A stretch of DNA of 64,000 nt. Origin: Pseudomonas sp. UBA5706 (GTDB lineage Bacteria > Pseudomonadota > Gammaproteobacteria > Pseudomonadales > Pseudomonadaceae). Below the pieces are notes generated by a model that was given only the letters and a program-made list of their open reading frames with translations, was not told the DNA's origin and did no database searches. The DNA is taken from NCBI RefSeq assembly GCF_002419965.1, contig NZ_DIHC01000001.1, forward strand, positions 124,001 to 188,000, read 5' to 3'. Within the stretch, counting starts at the first letter, position 1. Each line of letters opens with the position of its first letter. A program made the position numbers and the translations under genes. Below are positions 42,318 through 50,482 of the stretch, piece after piece.

Positions 42318-43307
42318 ATGTTCAAAACTGCTGTCATGACGCTTTCGGTTGCCATGGGCCTGAGCCTGGCATACACCGCCCGGGCTGCCACTGACGTGAC
42401 CTATCTGCTGCCTGCCCCACCCAACTCGCCAGCCTTTGCCCCGTGGATCATCGCCAAGCAACAGGGCTACTACAGCAGCCAGGACTTGAACGTCACTTTC
42501 ATCGCAGCCAAGGGCGGTGTCGACGTGGCCAAGCAGATAGGTGCAGGCAACGCGATGATCGGCGGCGCCATCGGTGACACGCCAATCGTGGTTCGTCCCA
42601 ACGGCATTCCCGTACGCAACGTTGCCGTGCTCGGCGCCGGCGGCATCACCATGATCGCCACCAACGCGCAAGAGAACATCAATTCCATCAAGGACCTCAA
42701 GGGCAAGACCCTGACCGTGATGTCCTATTCGGACACCACTTATTACGCCCTGCTTGCCTCGCTGCACAAAGCGGGCATGACCAAGGCCGACGTCAATGTC
42801 CAGGCCGCCGGCCCGGCAGGCGTATGGCAATTGTTTTCTGCCGCAAAGGCCTCGGCGATGGCAGGTGTGCCTGACTGGGTTACCGACTCCCAGGAAGCCG
42901 GCGTGAACGTCAGGCTGATCCCGCAGGACCAAATCTTCGAAAGCATGGCGCAATCGATCATGGCTTCCGACGACGCGATCGCCAACCACCCCGACATCAT
43001 CGGCGGCATCGTCCAGGCCACCGTGCGAGGCATGCGCGACATCATCAATGATCCTCACGCCGCCGCGCTCACCTTTGCCAAAGCGGTGCCCGCTTACGCC
43101 GGTAAAGAGGAGCAATTGGAGAAGACCTTCAAGCTCTATGTCGAGCATGTCTACGCCAATCAGGCCGTGCCTGGCCGCATCGATCCGCAGCGACTGGACA
43201 AGGTGCGTCGCTTCTACGTCAGCGAAGGCATCGTAAACAAGGAATCCAGGCTCGAAGACCTCTACACCAATCAGTTCATCGACACCCAGGCCACCGCCAC
43301 CGAATAA
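42318..43307 (+). CDS. NMT1/SsuA-type ABC substrate-binding protein
   Basis: A 329-residue exported binding protein. The signal peptide is residues 1-23 (TLSVAMGLSLAYTARA-A). The mature start TDVTYLLPAPPNSPAFAPWI and the segment AKQQGYYSSQDLNVTF are typical of NMT1-like proteins. NSIKDLKGKTLTVMSYSDTT supplies the usual phosphate/carboxylate-type loop. The ligand is not predictable; the oxidative genes downstream suggest a small aromatic or heterocyclic acid. The ATG at 42318 has CAGGAGT just upstream. Confidence 0.9.
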   Translation: MFKTAVMTLSVAMGLSLAYTARAATDVTYLLPAPPNSPAFAPWIIAKQQGYYSSQDLNVTFIAAKGGVDVAKQIGAGNAMIGGAIGDTPIVVRPNGIPVRNVAVLGAGGITMIATNAQENINSIKDLKGKTLTVMSYSDTTYYALLASLHKAGMTKADVNVQAAGPAGVWQLFSAAKASAMAGVPDWVTDSQEAGVNVRLIPQDQIFESMAQSIMASDDAIANHPDIIGGIVQATVRGMRDIINDPHAAALTFAKAVPAYAGKEEQLEKTFKLYVEHVYANQAVPGRIDPQRLDKVRRFYVSEGIVNKESRLEDLYTNQFIDTQATATE

Positions 43308-43363
43308 CCACGCGGTGTGAAGGCGATGCGAAAAACGGTGTGAAATAAAAAGGTACGACCGTG

Positions 43364-44140
43364 ATGAAAAGTCTCAACAGCTCGATGTTCGGCAGCGTTG
43401 TCCTGCTGATCGTGTTTCTTGCACTTTGGCAGTGGGGCCCCGGCCTGCTGAACATGCCTGAGTTCGTCATGCCCAGGCTCAGCCGCGTGGCCGAGGAAGG
43501 CATTCTAATGTGGCGTACCAGCGGCCTGCTGGGACACACACTCATTACCGCTGTGGAGATTGTCGTCGGCTTTGCCCTCGGCGCTCTGCTGGGCATTCTC
43601 ATCGGCACCTCCCTGGGCTTGTCGCCCAAGGCTGAATCGATGCTCTCTCCCTACATTCTGGCGCTGCAGATTGCGCCGAAGGTAGCCTTCGCTCCGCTGT
43701 TCGTGATGTGGCTCGGTTACACCGTGTACCCCAAGATCCTGATTGCCGTGCTGATCGTGTTCTTCCCGGTGATGATCAACGTGCTCTCGGCAATTCGTAC
43801 CGTCGACCCGGACATGATCAACCTGGTGCGCACCATGAACGCAGGTCGCTGGCAGATCTTCCGTCTGGTGGAATTCCCCTCTGCCATGGCAGCGCTGTTC
43901 TCCGGGCTGCGCATCGCTTCCACGCTGGCCGTGATCGGCGTCACCGTCGGCGAGCTGGTCGGCGGCAATCAGGGCCTGGGCTTTCTGCTGGTAGACGCTG
44001 AAGGCCAAGGCAACACGAGCGGCGTATTCGTCGCCATCGTCATGCTCACCGTCATCGGCGTGCTGGCCTACGGCACGGTGGTCTGGGCAGAAAAACGCGT
44101 CCTGCATTACATGCCGAAAGCCATGCTGAGTACCCACTGA
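43364..44140 (+). CDS. ABC transporter permease (SsuC/TauC type)
   Basis: A 258-residue permease. Membrane spans include MFGSVVLLIVFLALWQWGPG and GVFVAIVMLTVIGVLAYGTV; the EAA loop is at DPDMINLVRTMNAGRWQIFR. The GTG just before this ATG (43361) could also be the start: AAGG lies 7 bases before the GTG and 10 before the ATG. Its stop overlaps the SDR start by one base (TGATG), so translation is coupled. Confidence 0.92.
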   Translation: MKSLNSSMFGSVVLLIVFLALWQWGPGLLNMPEFVMPRLSRVAEEGILMWRTSGLLGHTLITAVEIVVGFALGALLGILIGTSLGLSPKAESMLSPYILALQIAPKVAFAPLFVMWLGYTVYPKILIAVLIVFFPVMINVLSAIRTVDPDMINLVRTMNAGRWQIFRLVEFPSAMAALFSGLRIASTLAVIGVTVGELVGGNQGLGFLLVDAEGQGNTSGVFVAIVMLTVIGVLAYGTVVWAEKRVLHYMPKAMLSTH

Positions 44141-44904
44141 TGAACACCACGACTGAACTGCTGCGAGGCCGTCGCGTGCTGGTCACCGGTGGCGCCCGCG
44201 GCCTGGGCTACGCCTTCGCACAGGCAATCGCCGAGGCCGGTGGACGTGTGGTTATCGCCGACATTCTTGCCGACCGTGTACAGCAGGCCGCTGCCGATCT
44301 GCAAGCGCTGGGCCTGGATGTCTGCGGACTGACCGTGGACCTCGCTGACCCTGCGTCGATAACTGCCTGTGCCGCCCAGGCCACCGAACAGCTCGGCGGG
44401 CTGGATGGGTTGGTGAATAACGCTTCGGTGACCAACTCCGGCGGCAAGACCTGCGAGCAATTGAGTATCGAGACCTGGGATCAGGTCATGCAGGTCAACG
44501 TACGCGGCACCTGGTTGATGACCACCGCCTGCCTGCCGGCGCTGCGTTTGAGCGGCCGCGGTGCGGTCGTCAACCTGGCATCGGACACACCCTTGTGGGG
44601 CGCGCCGAACCTGATGGCCTATGTGGCCAGCAAGGGCGCGATCATCGCCATGACCCGCAGCCTGGCGCGGGAACTGGGAACCGACAACATCACCGTCAAC
44701 GCCATCGCGCCAGGACTGGTGCTGGTCGAGGCCACCGCCTACGTACCCGAAGCCCGCCATCGCCAGTACACCGAACAACGTGCCATTCAACGCCCACAGC
44801 TGCCTGAAGACGTCAGCGGCGCCGTGCTCTTCGCCCTGTCGAACCTGGCCCGTTTCATTACTGGACAAACCCTGCCGGTCAACGGCGGGTTTGTCATGCC
44901 CTGA
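44140..44904 (+). CDS. Short-chain dehydrogenase/reductase
   Basis: A 254-residue classical SDR. The cofactor motif is VTGGARGLGYAFAQAI, the structural NN-A motif LVNNASVTNSGG, catalytic serine in VVNLASDTPLW and Tyr-x3-Lys in YVASKGAIIAMTRSLA. FITGQTLPVNGGF closes the fold. It is probably NAD-dependent and acts on an alcohol, ketone or dihydrodiol intermediate. It is one of two SDRs in the run. Confidence 0.92.
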   Translation: MNTTTELLRGRRVLVTGGARGLGYAFAQAIAEAGGRVVIADILADRVQQAAADLQALGLDVCGLTVDLADPASITACAAQATEQLGGLDGLVNNASVTNSGGKTCEQLSIETWDQVMQVNVRGTWLMTTACLPALRLSGRGAVVNLASDTPLWGAPNLMAYVASKGAIIAMTRSLARELGTDNITVNAIAPGLVLVEATAYVPEARHRQYTEQRAIQRPQLPEDVSGAVLFALSNLARFITGQTLPVNGGFVMP

Positions 44905-44935
44905 TTGATCAATGCCCCTGAAAATGGAGATTGCC

Positions 44936-45472
44936 ATGACCGACCTTTCCACAACCGACGCGCCGAAAACCTGGGAGCGCCCGGAAGGCGCCAGCCTCGA
45001 AGACTGGATGCAGACCCGCATTGCCCGCTACCAGACGCGCAAGTACGACTGGAACGCCCTGAAGTTCCAGGCCGACTACGACCCCAGGTTTCGTCGTGCA
45101 CAGATGCGCTACATCGGCACCGGTGGGACTGGCGTAAGCACTGACATGAACACCATTCCGTCGGAGAACTTCACCTTCAGCACCATGGTGATTCCGGCCG
45201 GTCACGAGGGCCCACCGCACCTGCATACCGACGTCGAAGAAGTGTTCTTCGTATTGCGCGGCACGCTCAAGGTCGTCATCGAGAAGGACGGCGAGCGCTA
45301 CGAAACCCTCCTCACTGACCGTGACGTGATTTCGGTGCCACCCGGTGTGTACCGCGAAGAGATCAACGTCGGTGACGAAGACGCCTTGATGTGCGTGATG
45401 CTCGGGGCGAAAAAACCAGTCACCCCGACCTACCCGCCAGAGCATCCCCTGGCTTCGATCAAGCGCGGATAA
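44936..45472 (+). CDS. Cupin-domain protein
   Basis: A 178-residue protein. ATG 44936 is chosen because GGAGA precedes it by 6 bases; an in-frame ATG at 44912 lacks a site. The C-terminal cupin barrel has VIPAGHEGPPHLHTDVEEVF and FFVLRGTLKVV, which carry the two-histidine plus glutamate metal set, and VISVPPGVYREEIN for the second motif. An N-terminal helical region of about 60 residues precedes it. It could be a metal-dependent dioxygenase, isomerase or hydrolase in the pathway. Confidence 0.88.
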   Translation: MTDLSTTDAPKTWERPEGASLEDWMQTRIARYQTRKYDWNALKFQADYDPRFRRAQMRYIGTGGTGVSTDMNTIPSENFTFSTMVIPAGHEGPPHLHTDVEEVFFVLRGTLKVVIEKDGERYETLLTDRDVISVPPGVYREEINVGDEDALMCVMLGAKKPVTPTYPPEHPLASIKRG

Positions 45473-45476
45473 GTTC

Positions 45477-46352
45477 ATGTTCCCAGCCACTCACACCATC
45501 GCCGCGACAGCTGAACTTGAAGCTTTGCTCGAACAGCGCTTCGGACAACGCTCACTGATCTTCAACCAGACCCGACAGGCGATTCGCCAAGTCGGCAGCG
45601 GTCCAGCCATCGTGTTGTTGCATGGCATCGGCTCGGGTGCCGGATCGTGGCTGGAAGTGGCAATGCAGCTGAGTCAGCACGCCCGTGTAGTGGCTTGGGA
45701 TGCCCCCGGTTATGGCGACTCGACGCCGCTGTCGCCGCAGGCACCCAAGGCTGAAGATTACGCGGCGCGCCTGCTGCTGACCCTCGACGCGCTAGGCATT
45801 GAAAAATGCTTATTGGTCGGCCATTCCCTGGGGGCTATCACCGCCTGCGCGTTTGCCCGCCTGCATCCGCAGCGTGTAAGCCGCCTGGTACTCATCAGCC
45901 CGGCACGCGGCTACGGCGACCCGGCGCGCGAGGTCCAGCGCCAGCAGGTGCGCAACAAACGCCTGCGCAGCCTGGAACAACTGGGCATTGCGCAAATGGC
46001 TGCCCAGCGCAGCAGCGCCATGCTCTCACCGCGTCCTTCAGTCAAGGCACTGGAGTGGGTGCGCTGGAACATGTCGCGATTGATCCCCCATGGCTATCGA
46101 CAGGCCATCGAGCTGTTATGTGGCGATGACGTGCTGCGCCATTCACCGTTCACGGTGCCCTGCGAAGTGCACTGCGGCGAGGCCGATGGCATTACCGCCC
46201 CCGAAGCCTGCCGGACCTTGGCCAAGGCGCTGGGCGCAAGCTTTACCTTGATCCCTGACGCCGGGCACGCAAGCCCCATAGAACACCCCCATCTGGTAGC
46301 GGGCCGCCTGGCCTTCGCCCTCAAGCAATCACTGACAGGTGCTGTTGAATGA
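45477..46352 (+). CDS. Alpha/beta hydrolase
   Basis: A 291-residue alpha/beta hydrolase. The oxyanion motif is LLHGIGSGAGSW, the nucleophile elbow LLVGHSLGAITACAFA, and the final histidine lies in LIPDAGHASPIEHP, with an acid in HCGEADGITAPEA. The layout resembles meta-cleavage product hydrolases and enol-lactonases of the BphD/PcaD group. It starts 4 bases after the cupin stop and overlaps the IclR start by 4 bases. A role in C-C or ester bond cleavage after ring opening fits the neighbourhood. Confidence 0.9.
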   Translation: MFPATHTIAATAELEALLEQRFGQRSLIFNQTRQAIRQVGSGPAIVLLHGIGSGAGSWLEVAMQLSQHARVVAWDAPGYGDSTPLSPQAPKAEDYAARLLLTLDALGIEKCLLVGHSLGAITACAFARLHPQRVSRLVLISPARGYGDPAREVQRQQVRNKRLRSLEQLGIAQMAAQRSSAMLSPRPSVKALEWVRWNMSRLIPHGYRQAIELLCGDDVLRHSPFTVPCEVHCGEADGITAPEACRTLAKALGASFTLIPDAGHASPIEHPHLVAGRLAFALKQSLTGAVE

Positions 46353-47170
46353 ATGACTCTGAAACCAGAGATTCGCAGGACAAGTACATCGTGCCGGGAC
46401 TGGAGCGCGGTCTTTTGCTGCTGTGCGAGTTCAGTCGCCAGAACCGCACCCTGACGGCCCCGGAACTGGCGCGTCGGTTAGAACTGCCACGCTCCACTAT
46501 CTTTCGCCTGCTGACCACTCTGGAAACGATGGGCTTCGTGACTCGCACCGGCAACGAATACCGCCTGGGCATGTCGGTGCTGCGCTTGGGCTTCGAGTAC
46601 CTGGCATCGCTGGAACTGACTGAACTCGGCCAGCCGCTGCTGGCACGCCTGTGCGACAAACTCAACTACCCAAGCAACCTGGTGGTGCGGGACGGTCGCT
46701 CGATTGTTTACGTCGCCAAGGTATCGCCGCCATCGGTGTTTTCAAGCGCGGTCAACGTCGGCACGCGCTTGCCGGCCCATGCAACAGTGTTGGGCCGCAT
46801 TCTGCTTGAAGACCTGTCATTGAGTGAGCTGCGCGAGCTGTATCCGGAGGATCACCTGAAACAGCATTCGCACTGCACGCCAAAGACGGTGCTGGAGCTG
46901 TTCGACCTGGTACAGCACGACCGCGAACGCGGCTTCGTCAGTAGCGAAGGCTTTTTCGAGTCAGCGATTTCGACCGTCGCGGCCCCGGTCCGCGATCACA
47001 GCGGCCGTGTCGCTGCGGCACTGGGTGTCACCATCCCGACTACGCAAATCGCTCACGTCAATTTCCAGGAGCTGCTTGGCCAGGTTCGGCGCAGCGCTGA
47101 CGAGCTATCTCGGCTACTCAACTACACCCCCAACCATAGCGGCCGTGTCACGGCCCTGATGAGAGATTGA
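46349..47170 (+). CDS. IclR-family regulator
   Basis: A 273-residue regulator. The helix-turn-helix is at residues 20-75 (GLERGLLLLCEFSRQNRTLT; LELPRSTIFRLLTTLETMGF) and the GAF-like effector domain follows (PSNLVVRDGRSIVYVAKVSP; GFFESAISTVAAPVRDHSGR). It lies inside the run it probably controls, which is unusual but known for IclR regulators of aromatic pathways. The pair of palindromes at 41178 and 41278 are candidate operators. It is likely an activator or repressor that responds to a pathway intermediate. Confidence 0.93.
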   Translation: MNDSETRDSQDKYIVPGLERGLLLLCEFSRQNRTLTAPELARRLELPRSTIFRLLTTLETMGFVTRTGNEYRLGMSVLRLGFEYLASLELTELGQPLLARLCDKLNYPSNLVVRDGRSIVYVAKVSPPSVFSSAVNVGTRLPAHATVLGRILLEDLSLSELRELYPEDHLKQHSHCTPKTVLELFDLVQHDRERGFVSSEGFFESAISTVAAPVRDHSGRVAAALGVTIPTTQIAHVNFQELLGQVRRSADELSRLLNYTPNHSGRVTALMRD

Positions 47171-47171
47171 A

Positions 47172-47969
47172 ATGAGTTTTTATTCCCTTCAGGGCAGTAC
47201 GGCCATCGTGACCGGTGGCTCATCAGGCATTGGCCTGGCCTGCGTCGAGCTTTTGCTGCAGGCGGGTGCCAACGTGGCGTTCTGCGGACGCAACGAACAG
47301 CGGTTGCGCAGTGCTGCAGCCGGCCTGCGCGAGCGGTTTCCTGAAGGCCGCCTGCTGGCTCAGCCATGCGACGTATTGGACGCGCAATCGGTCAAGGCGT
47401 TTGCCGCCGTCAGCCAGGAGACGTTCGGGCCGGCGCAGGTGCTGATCAACAACGCTGGCCAAGGTCGTGTATCGACCTTTGCAGACACTACAGATGAGGC
47501 CTGGGGCGAAGAGCTCAACCTCAAATTCTTTTCGGTGATTTACCCGGTGCGGGCTTTCCTGCCGCAACTGAAGACGTGCAGCAATGCGGCCATCGTCTGC
47601 GTCAATTCGCTGCTGGCCAGCCAGCCAGAACCGCACATGGTCGCCACCTCGGCTGCCCGTGCCGGGTTGAAAAACCTGGTGCGCTCGATGGCTTTCGAAT
47701 TTGCCCCGGACCAGATCCGCGTCAACGGCATCCTTATCGGCCTGGTGGAGTCAGGCCAGTGGCGACGCCGCTTCGATGCCCGCCAAGAGCGCGGTCAGGA
47801 TTGGGCGCAATGGACGGGCGAACTGGCGACCAAAAAACAGATTCCTTTAGCCCGCCTGGGCCTGCCCATTGAGGCAGCACAGGCCATCCTTTTTCTGGCA
47901 TCCCCCCTGTCGGCCTACACCACAGGCAGCCATATCGACGTTTCCGGAGGCCTGTCCCGCCATGCGTAA
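47172..47969 (+). CDS. Short-chain dehydrogenase/reductase
   Basis: A 265-residue SDR of the classical type with VTGGSSGIGLACVELLLQAG at the N-terminus and VLINNAGQGRVSTFADTT. The usual catalytic Tyr-x3-Lys is not present at the expected place: the sequence there reads HMVATSAARAGLKNLVRSMA, with serine and alanine where Tyr and Lys-minus-neighbours are expected. Similar SDRs (3-oxoacyl-like, FabG-related) with this change are known as non-dehydrogenase members. It may be a hydrolase or lyase, or inactive. It overlaps the ThDP gene by 8 bases. Confidence 0.85.
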   Translation: MSFYSLQGSTAIVTGGSSGIGLACVELLLQAGANVAFCGRNEQRLRSAAAGLRERFPEGRLLAQPCDVLDAQSVKAFAAVSQETFGPAQVLINNAGQGRVSTFADTTDEAWGEELNLKFFSVIYPVRAFLPQLKTCSNAAIVCVNSLLASQPEPHMVATSAARAGLKNLVRSMAFEFAPDQIRVNGILIGLVESGQWRRRFDARQERGQDWAQWTGELATKKQIPLARLGLPIEAAQAILFLASPLSAYTTGSHIDVSGGLSRHA

Positions 47970-49644
47970 TGACAATCAAGTAACTGTGGGCGCTGCGATT
48001 ACCGCCTTTCTCGAACAGTGCGACGTAAAAGCGGCATTCGGCGTGATCTCGATTCACAACATGCCCATCCTCGATGCCATCGCGGTGCGTGGCAACATCC
48101 GCTTTGTGATGGCCCGTGGTGAAGCTGGCGCCACCAACATGGCTGATGCCTATGCCCGCACCAGCGGCCGACTCGGGGTGTGCCTGACCTCTACCGGCAC
48201 CGCCGCCGGAAATGCGGCGGGCGCGATGGTCGAAGCATTGACCGCAGGCACGCCGCTGCTGCACATCACCGGGCAGATCGAGACGCTTTATTTGGACCAG
48301 GATGTTGCCTACATCCATGAGGCGCGGGATCAACTGGCCATGCTCAAGGCCGTGTCGAAGGCAGCCTTTCGCGTGCGCAGCGTGGAAACCGCATTGAGCA
48401 CCATTAAGCTGGCCGTGCAGACGGCCCTGACAGCGCCCACAGGCCCGGTCAGCGTCGAGATCCCGATCGACATTCAGTCGACTTTCATCACTCTGCCCGC
48501 TGACCTTGCCCCCCTGCAGGTGCCAGTCGCTATCCCTTCTGCCGAAGCGCTGGATCAGCTGGCAGAGCGCATGCTGCACGCCAAGCGTCCGCTGTTATGG
48601 CTCGGTGGCGGCGCGCGTCACGCAGGCAAAGCGGTCAAACGCTTGCTGGAAATGGGCGTTGGCGTGGTCACCTCGACCCAGGGCCGTGGTGTGGTCAACG
48701 AAGACGACGAGCGCTGCCTGGGGGCTTTTTCGCAGAGCCGTCTGGTTGAAACCTTCATGCAAAGCTGTGACGCGCTACTGATTGCAGGTTCGCGCTTGCG
48801 CAGCAACGAAACCTTCAAGTACACACTGAAGCTGCCCGCCAGGACCATGCGCATCGACGCCAACCCAGCCATTGAGGGCCGCAGTTACTCCAGCGACTTG
48901 TTCGTCTGCGGCGACTCGGCGTTGGCGCTGGACGGGCTGGCTGATCGCCTTGCAGGCCGCCTGCAAGCCAATCGGCAGTTTCTGGCCGAACTCAAAGAGG
49001 TTCGGGCCAAAGCCCGCGCTGCCCTGGTCGCTGATCTGGGCCCTTACTCGGTGATGGTCCAACAGCTGCAGAACCTGACCGGACGCAACTTCAGTTGGGT
49101 GCGAGATGTAACGTTGTCGAACAGTATCTGGGGCAACCGTCTGCTCAACCTGTACCACCCGCAAGCGGGCGTACACGCCTTGGGCGGCGGTATTGGCCAG
49201 GGCCTGGCAATGGGCATCGGTGCCGGTATCGCTGCCGCCGAATACGACGCACGTCGCAAAGTGTTTGTCCTGGCCGGCGATGGCGGTTTCATCCTCAACC
49301 TCGGGGAGCTTGCAACGCTGGTGCAGGAAAAGGCCAACGTGGTGATTGTGCTGATGAACGACCAGCGCTACGGCGTGATTCGTAATATCCAGGATGCCAT
49401 CTACGGCGCCCGCCACGCATACGTCGAACTGCACACGCCTGATTACACCCAACTGGCCGAATCGATGGGCATCCGCCACGGCATGGTCAGCGACCTCAAG
49501 GATTTCGGCCGCATCCTGGAGAACGCCTTCAGCCAGCCAGGCCCGTTCCTGCTGGAAGTGGACATGCTGACGGTTGGCAGCTTTGCCACCCACTTCGCCG
49601 GTCCGCCAAACAGCGAAACCAAAGCCCAGAAAGCAACAGCCTGA
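47962..49644 (+). CDS. Thiamine diphosphate-dependent enzyme (decarboxylase/synthase type)
   Basis: A 560-residue ThDP enzyme. The catalytic glutamate is in MARGEAGATNMADAYARTSG. The middle FAD-binding-like domain carries LLWLGGGARHAGKAVK, and the ThDP/metal motif is LAGDGGFILNLGELATL with NDQRYG. It resembles acetolactate synthase-like enzymes and benzoylformate decarboxylase relatives. ATG 47962 has a GGAGG site further upstream and gives a normal N-terminus. It probably decarboxylates a 2-oxo acid formed in the pathway to an aldehyde that the aldehyde dehydrogenase then oxidises. Confidence 0.92.
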   Translation: MRNDNQVTVGAAITAFLEQCDVKAAFGVISIHNMPILDAIAVRGNIRFVMARGEAGATNMADAYARTSGRLGVCLTSTGTAAGNAAGAMVEALTAGTPLLHITGQIETLYLDQDVAYIHEARDQLAMLKAVSKAAFRVRSVETALSTIKLAVQTALTAPTGPVSVEIPIDIQSTFITLPADLAPLQVPVAIPSAEALDQLAERMLHAKRPLLWLGGGARHAGKAVKRLLEMGVGVVTSTQGRGVVNEDDERCLGAFSQSRLVETFMQSCDALLIAGSRLRSNETFKYTLKLPARTMRIDANPAIEGRSYSSDLFVCGDSALALDGLADRLAGRLQANRQFLAELKEVRAKARAALVADLGPYSVMVQQLQNLTGRNFSWVRDVTLSNSIWGNRLLNLYHPQAGVHALGGGIGQGLAMGIGAGIAAAEYDARRKVFVLAGDGGFILNLGELATLVQEKANVVIVLMNDQRYGVIRNIQDAIYGARHAYVELHTPDYTQLAESMGIRHGMVSDLKDFGRILENAFSQPGPFLLEVDMLTVGSFATHFAGPPNSETKAQKATA

Positions 49645-49654
49645 GGATCGCGTC

Positions 49655-50458
49655 ATGCTTCATATCACCATGATCGGCTGCGGCGCCATCGGCGTTGGCG
49701 TTCTGGAACTGCTGGAGAAAGATCCACAGCTGTGCGTCGACAGTGTCATCGCTTCCGCAGGTTCCGAAGACCTGGTGCGTCAGCGTCTGGCCAGCTTTAA
49801 ACAGCCGCCGCAGGTGCTGACCGAACTGCCAGCCGATGCGCATCCGGACTTGCTGGTGGAGTGCGCAGGCCACCGGGCCATCGAACAGCACGTACTGCCT
49901 GCCCTGGAGCGCGGAATCGCCTGCCTGATCGTTTCGGTAGGCGCGCTTTCGCAGATCGGCCTGGTGGAACGTCTGGAGGCTGCCGCCTTACGTGGCAACA
50001 CCCGCATCGAGCTGTTGCCTGGTGCCATTGGTGGCATCGATGCGTTGTCCGCTGCGAAGGTCGGAGGGCTGGATTCAGTGGCCTATACCGGTCGCAAGCC
50101 AGCCAGGGCGTGGAAAAACACGCCAGCAGAGCGGGTCTGCGACCTGGACACCATTAGCCAAGCCACTGTGATTTTTCAGGGCAGCGCCCGCGAAGCCGCG
50201 CGCCTTTACCCGAAGAACGCCAACGTCGCCGCGACCCTGTCTCTGGCGGGGCTGGGCCTTGACCGCACGCATGTGACGCTGATTGCCGATCCGCTGAGTG
50301 AGGAAAACGTCCATCAGTTCGAAGCACGCGGCGCATTCGGCGGTTTCGAGCTGACCTTGCGCGGCAAACCGCTGCTGGCCAATCCAAAGACCTCCGCCTT
50401 GACCGTTTACAGCGTGGTGCGCGCCCTCGGCAATCACGCCCATGCGATTTCCATCTAG
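49655..50458 (+). CDS. L-aspartate dehydrogenase
   Basis: A 267-residue NAD(P)-dependent dehydrogenase. The N-terminal Rossmann motif is MIGCGAIGVGVLELL; LVECAGHRAIEQHVLP and LPGAIGGIDALSAAKVGGLD are conserved in the aspartate dehydrogenase family, and the catalytic histidine lies in LGNHAHAISI. The ATG at 49655 has GAGGA 8 bases upstream. P. aeruginosa has a characterised homologue of this family. It converts L-aspartate to iminoaspartate/oxaloacetate and ammonia, or the reverse. In this run it may handle the nitrogen of the substrate. Confidence 0.9.
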   Translation: MLHITMIGCGAIGVGVLELLEKDPQLCVDSVIASAGSEDLVRQRLASFKQPPQVLTELPADAHPDLLVECAGHRAIEQHVLPALERGIACLIVSVGALSQIGLVERLEAAALRGNTRIELLPGAIGGIDALSAAKVGGLDSVAYTGRKPARAWKNTPAERVCDLDTISQATVIFQGSAREAARLYPKNANVAATLSLAGLGLDRTHVTLIADPLSEENVHQFEARGAFGGFELTLRGKPLLANPKTSALTVYSVVRALGNHAHAISI

Positions 50459-50482
50459 GGCTACTGTTTCAGGAGAAGTCCG

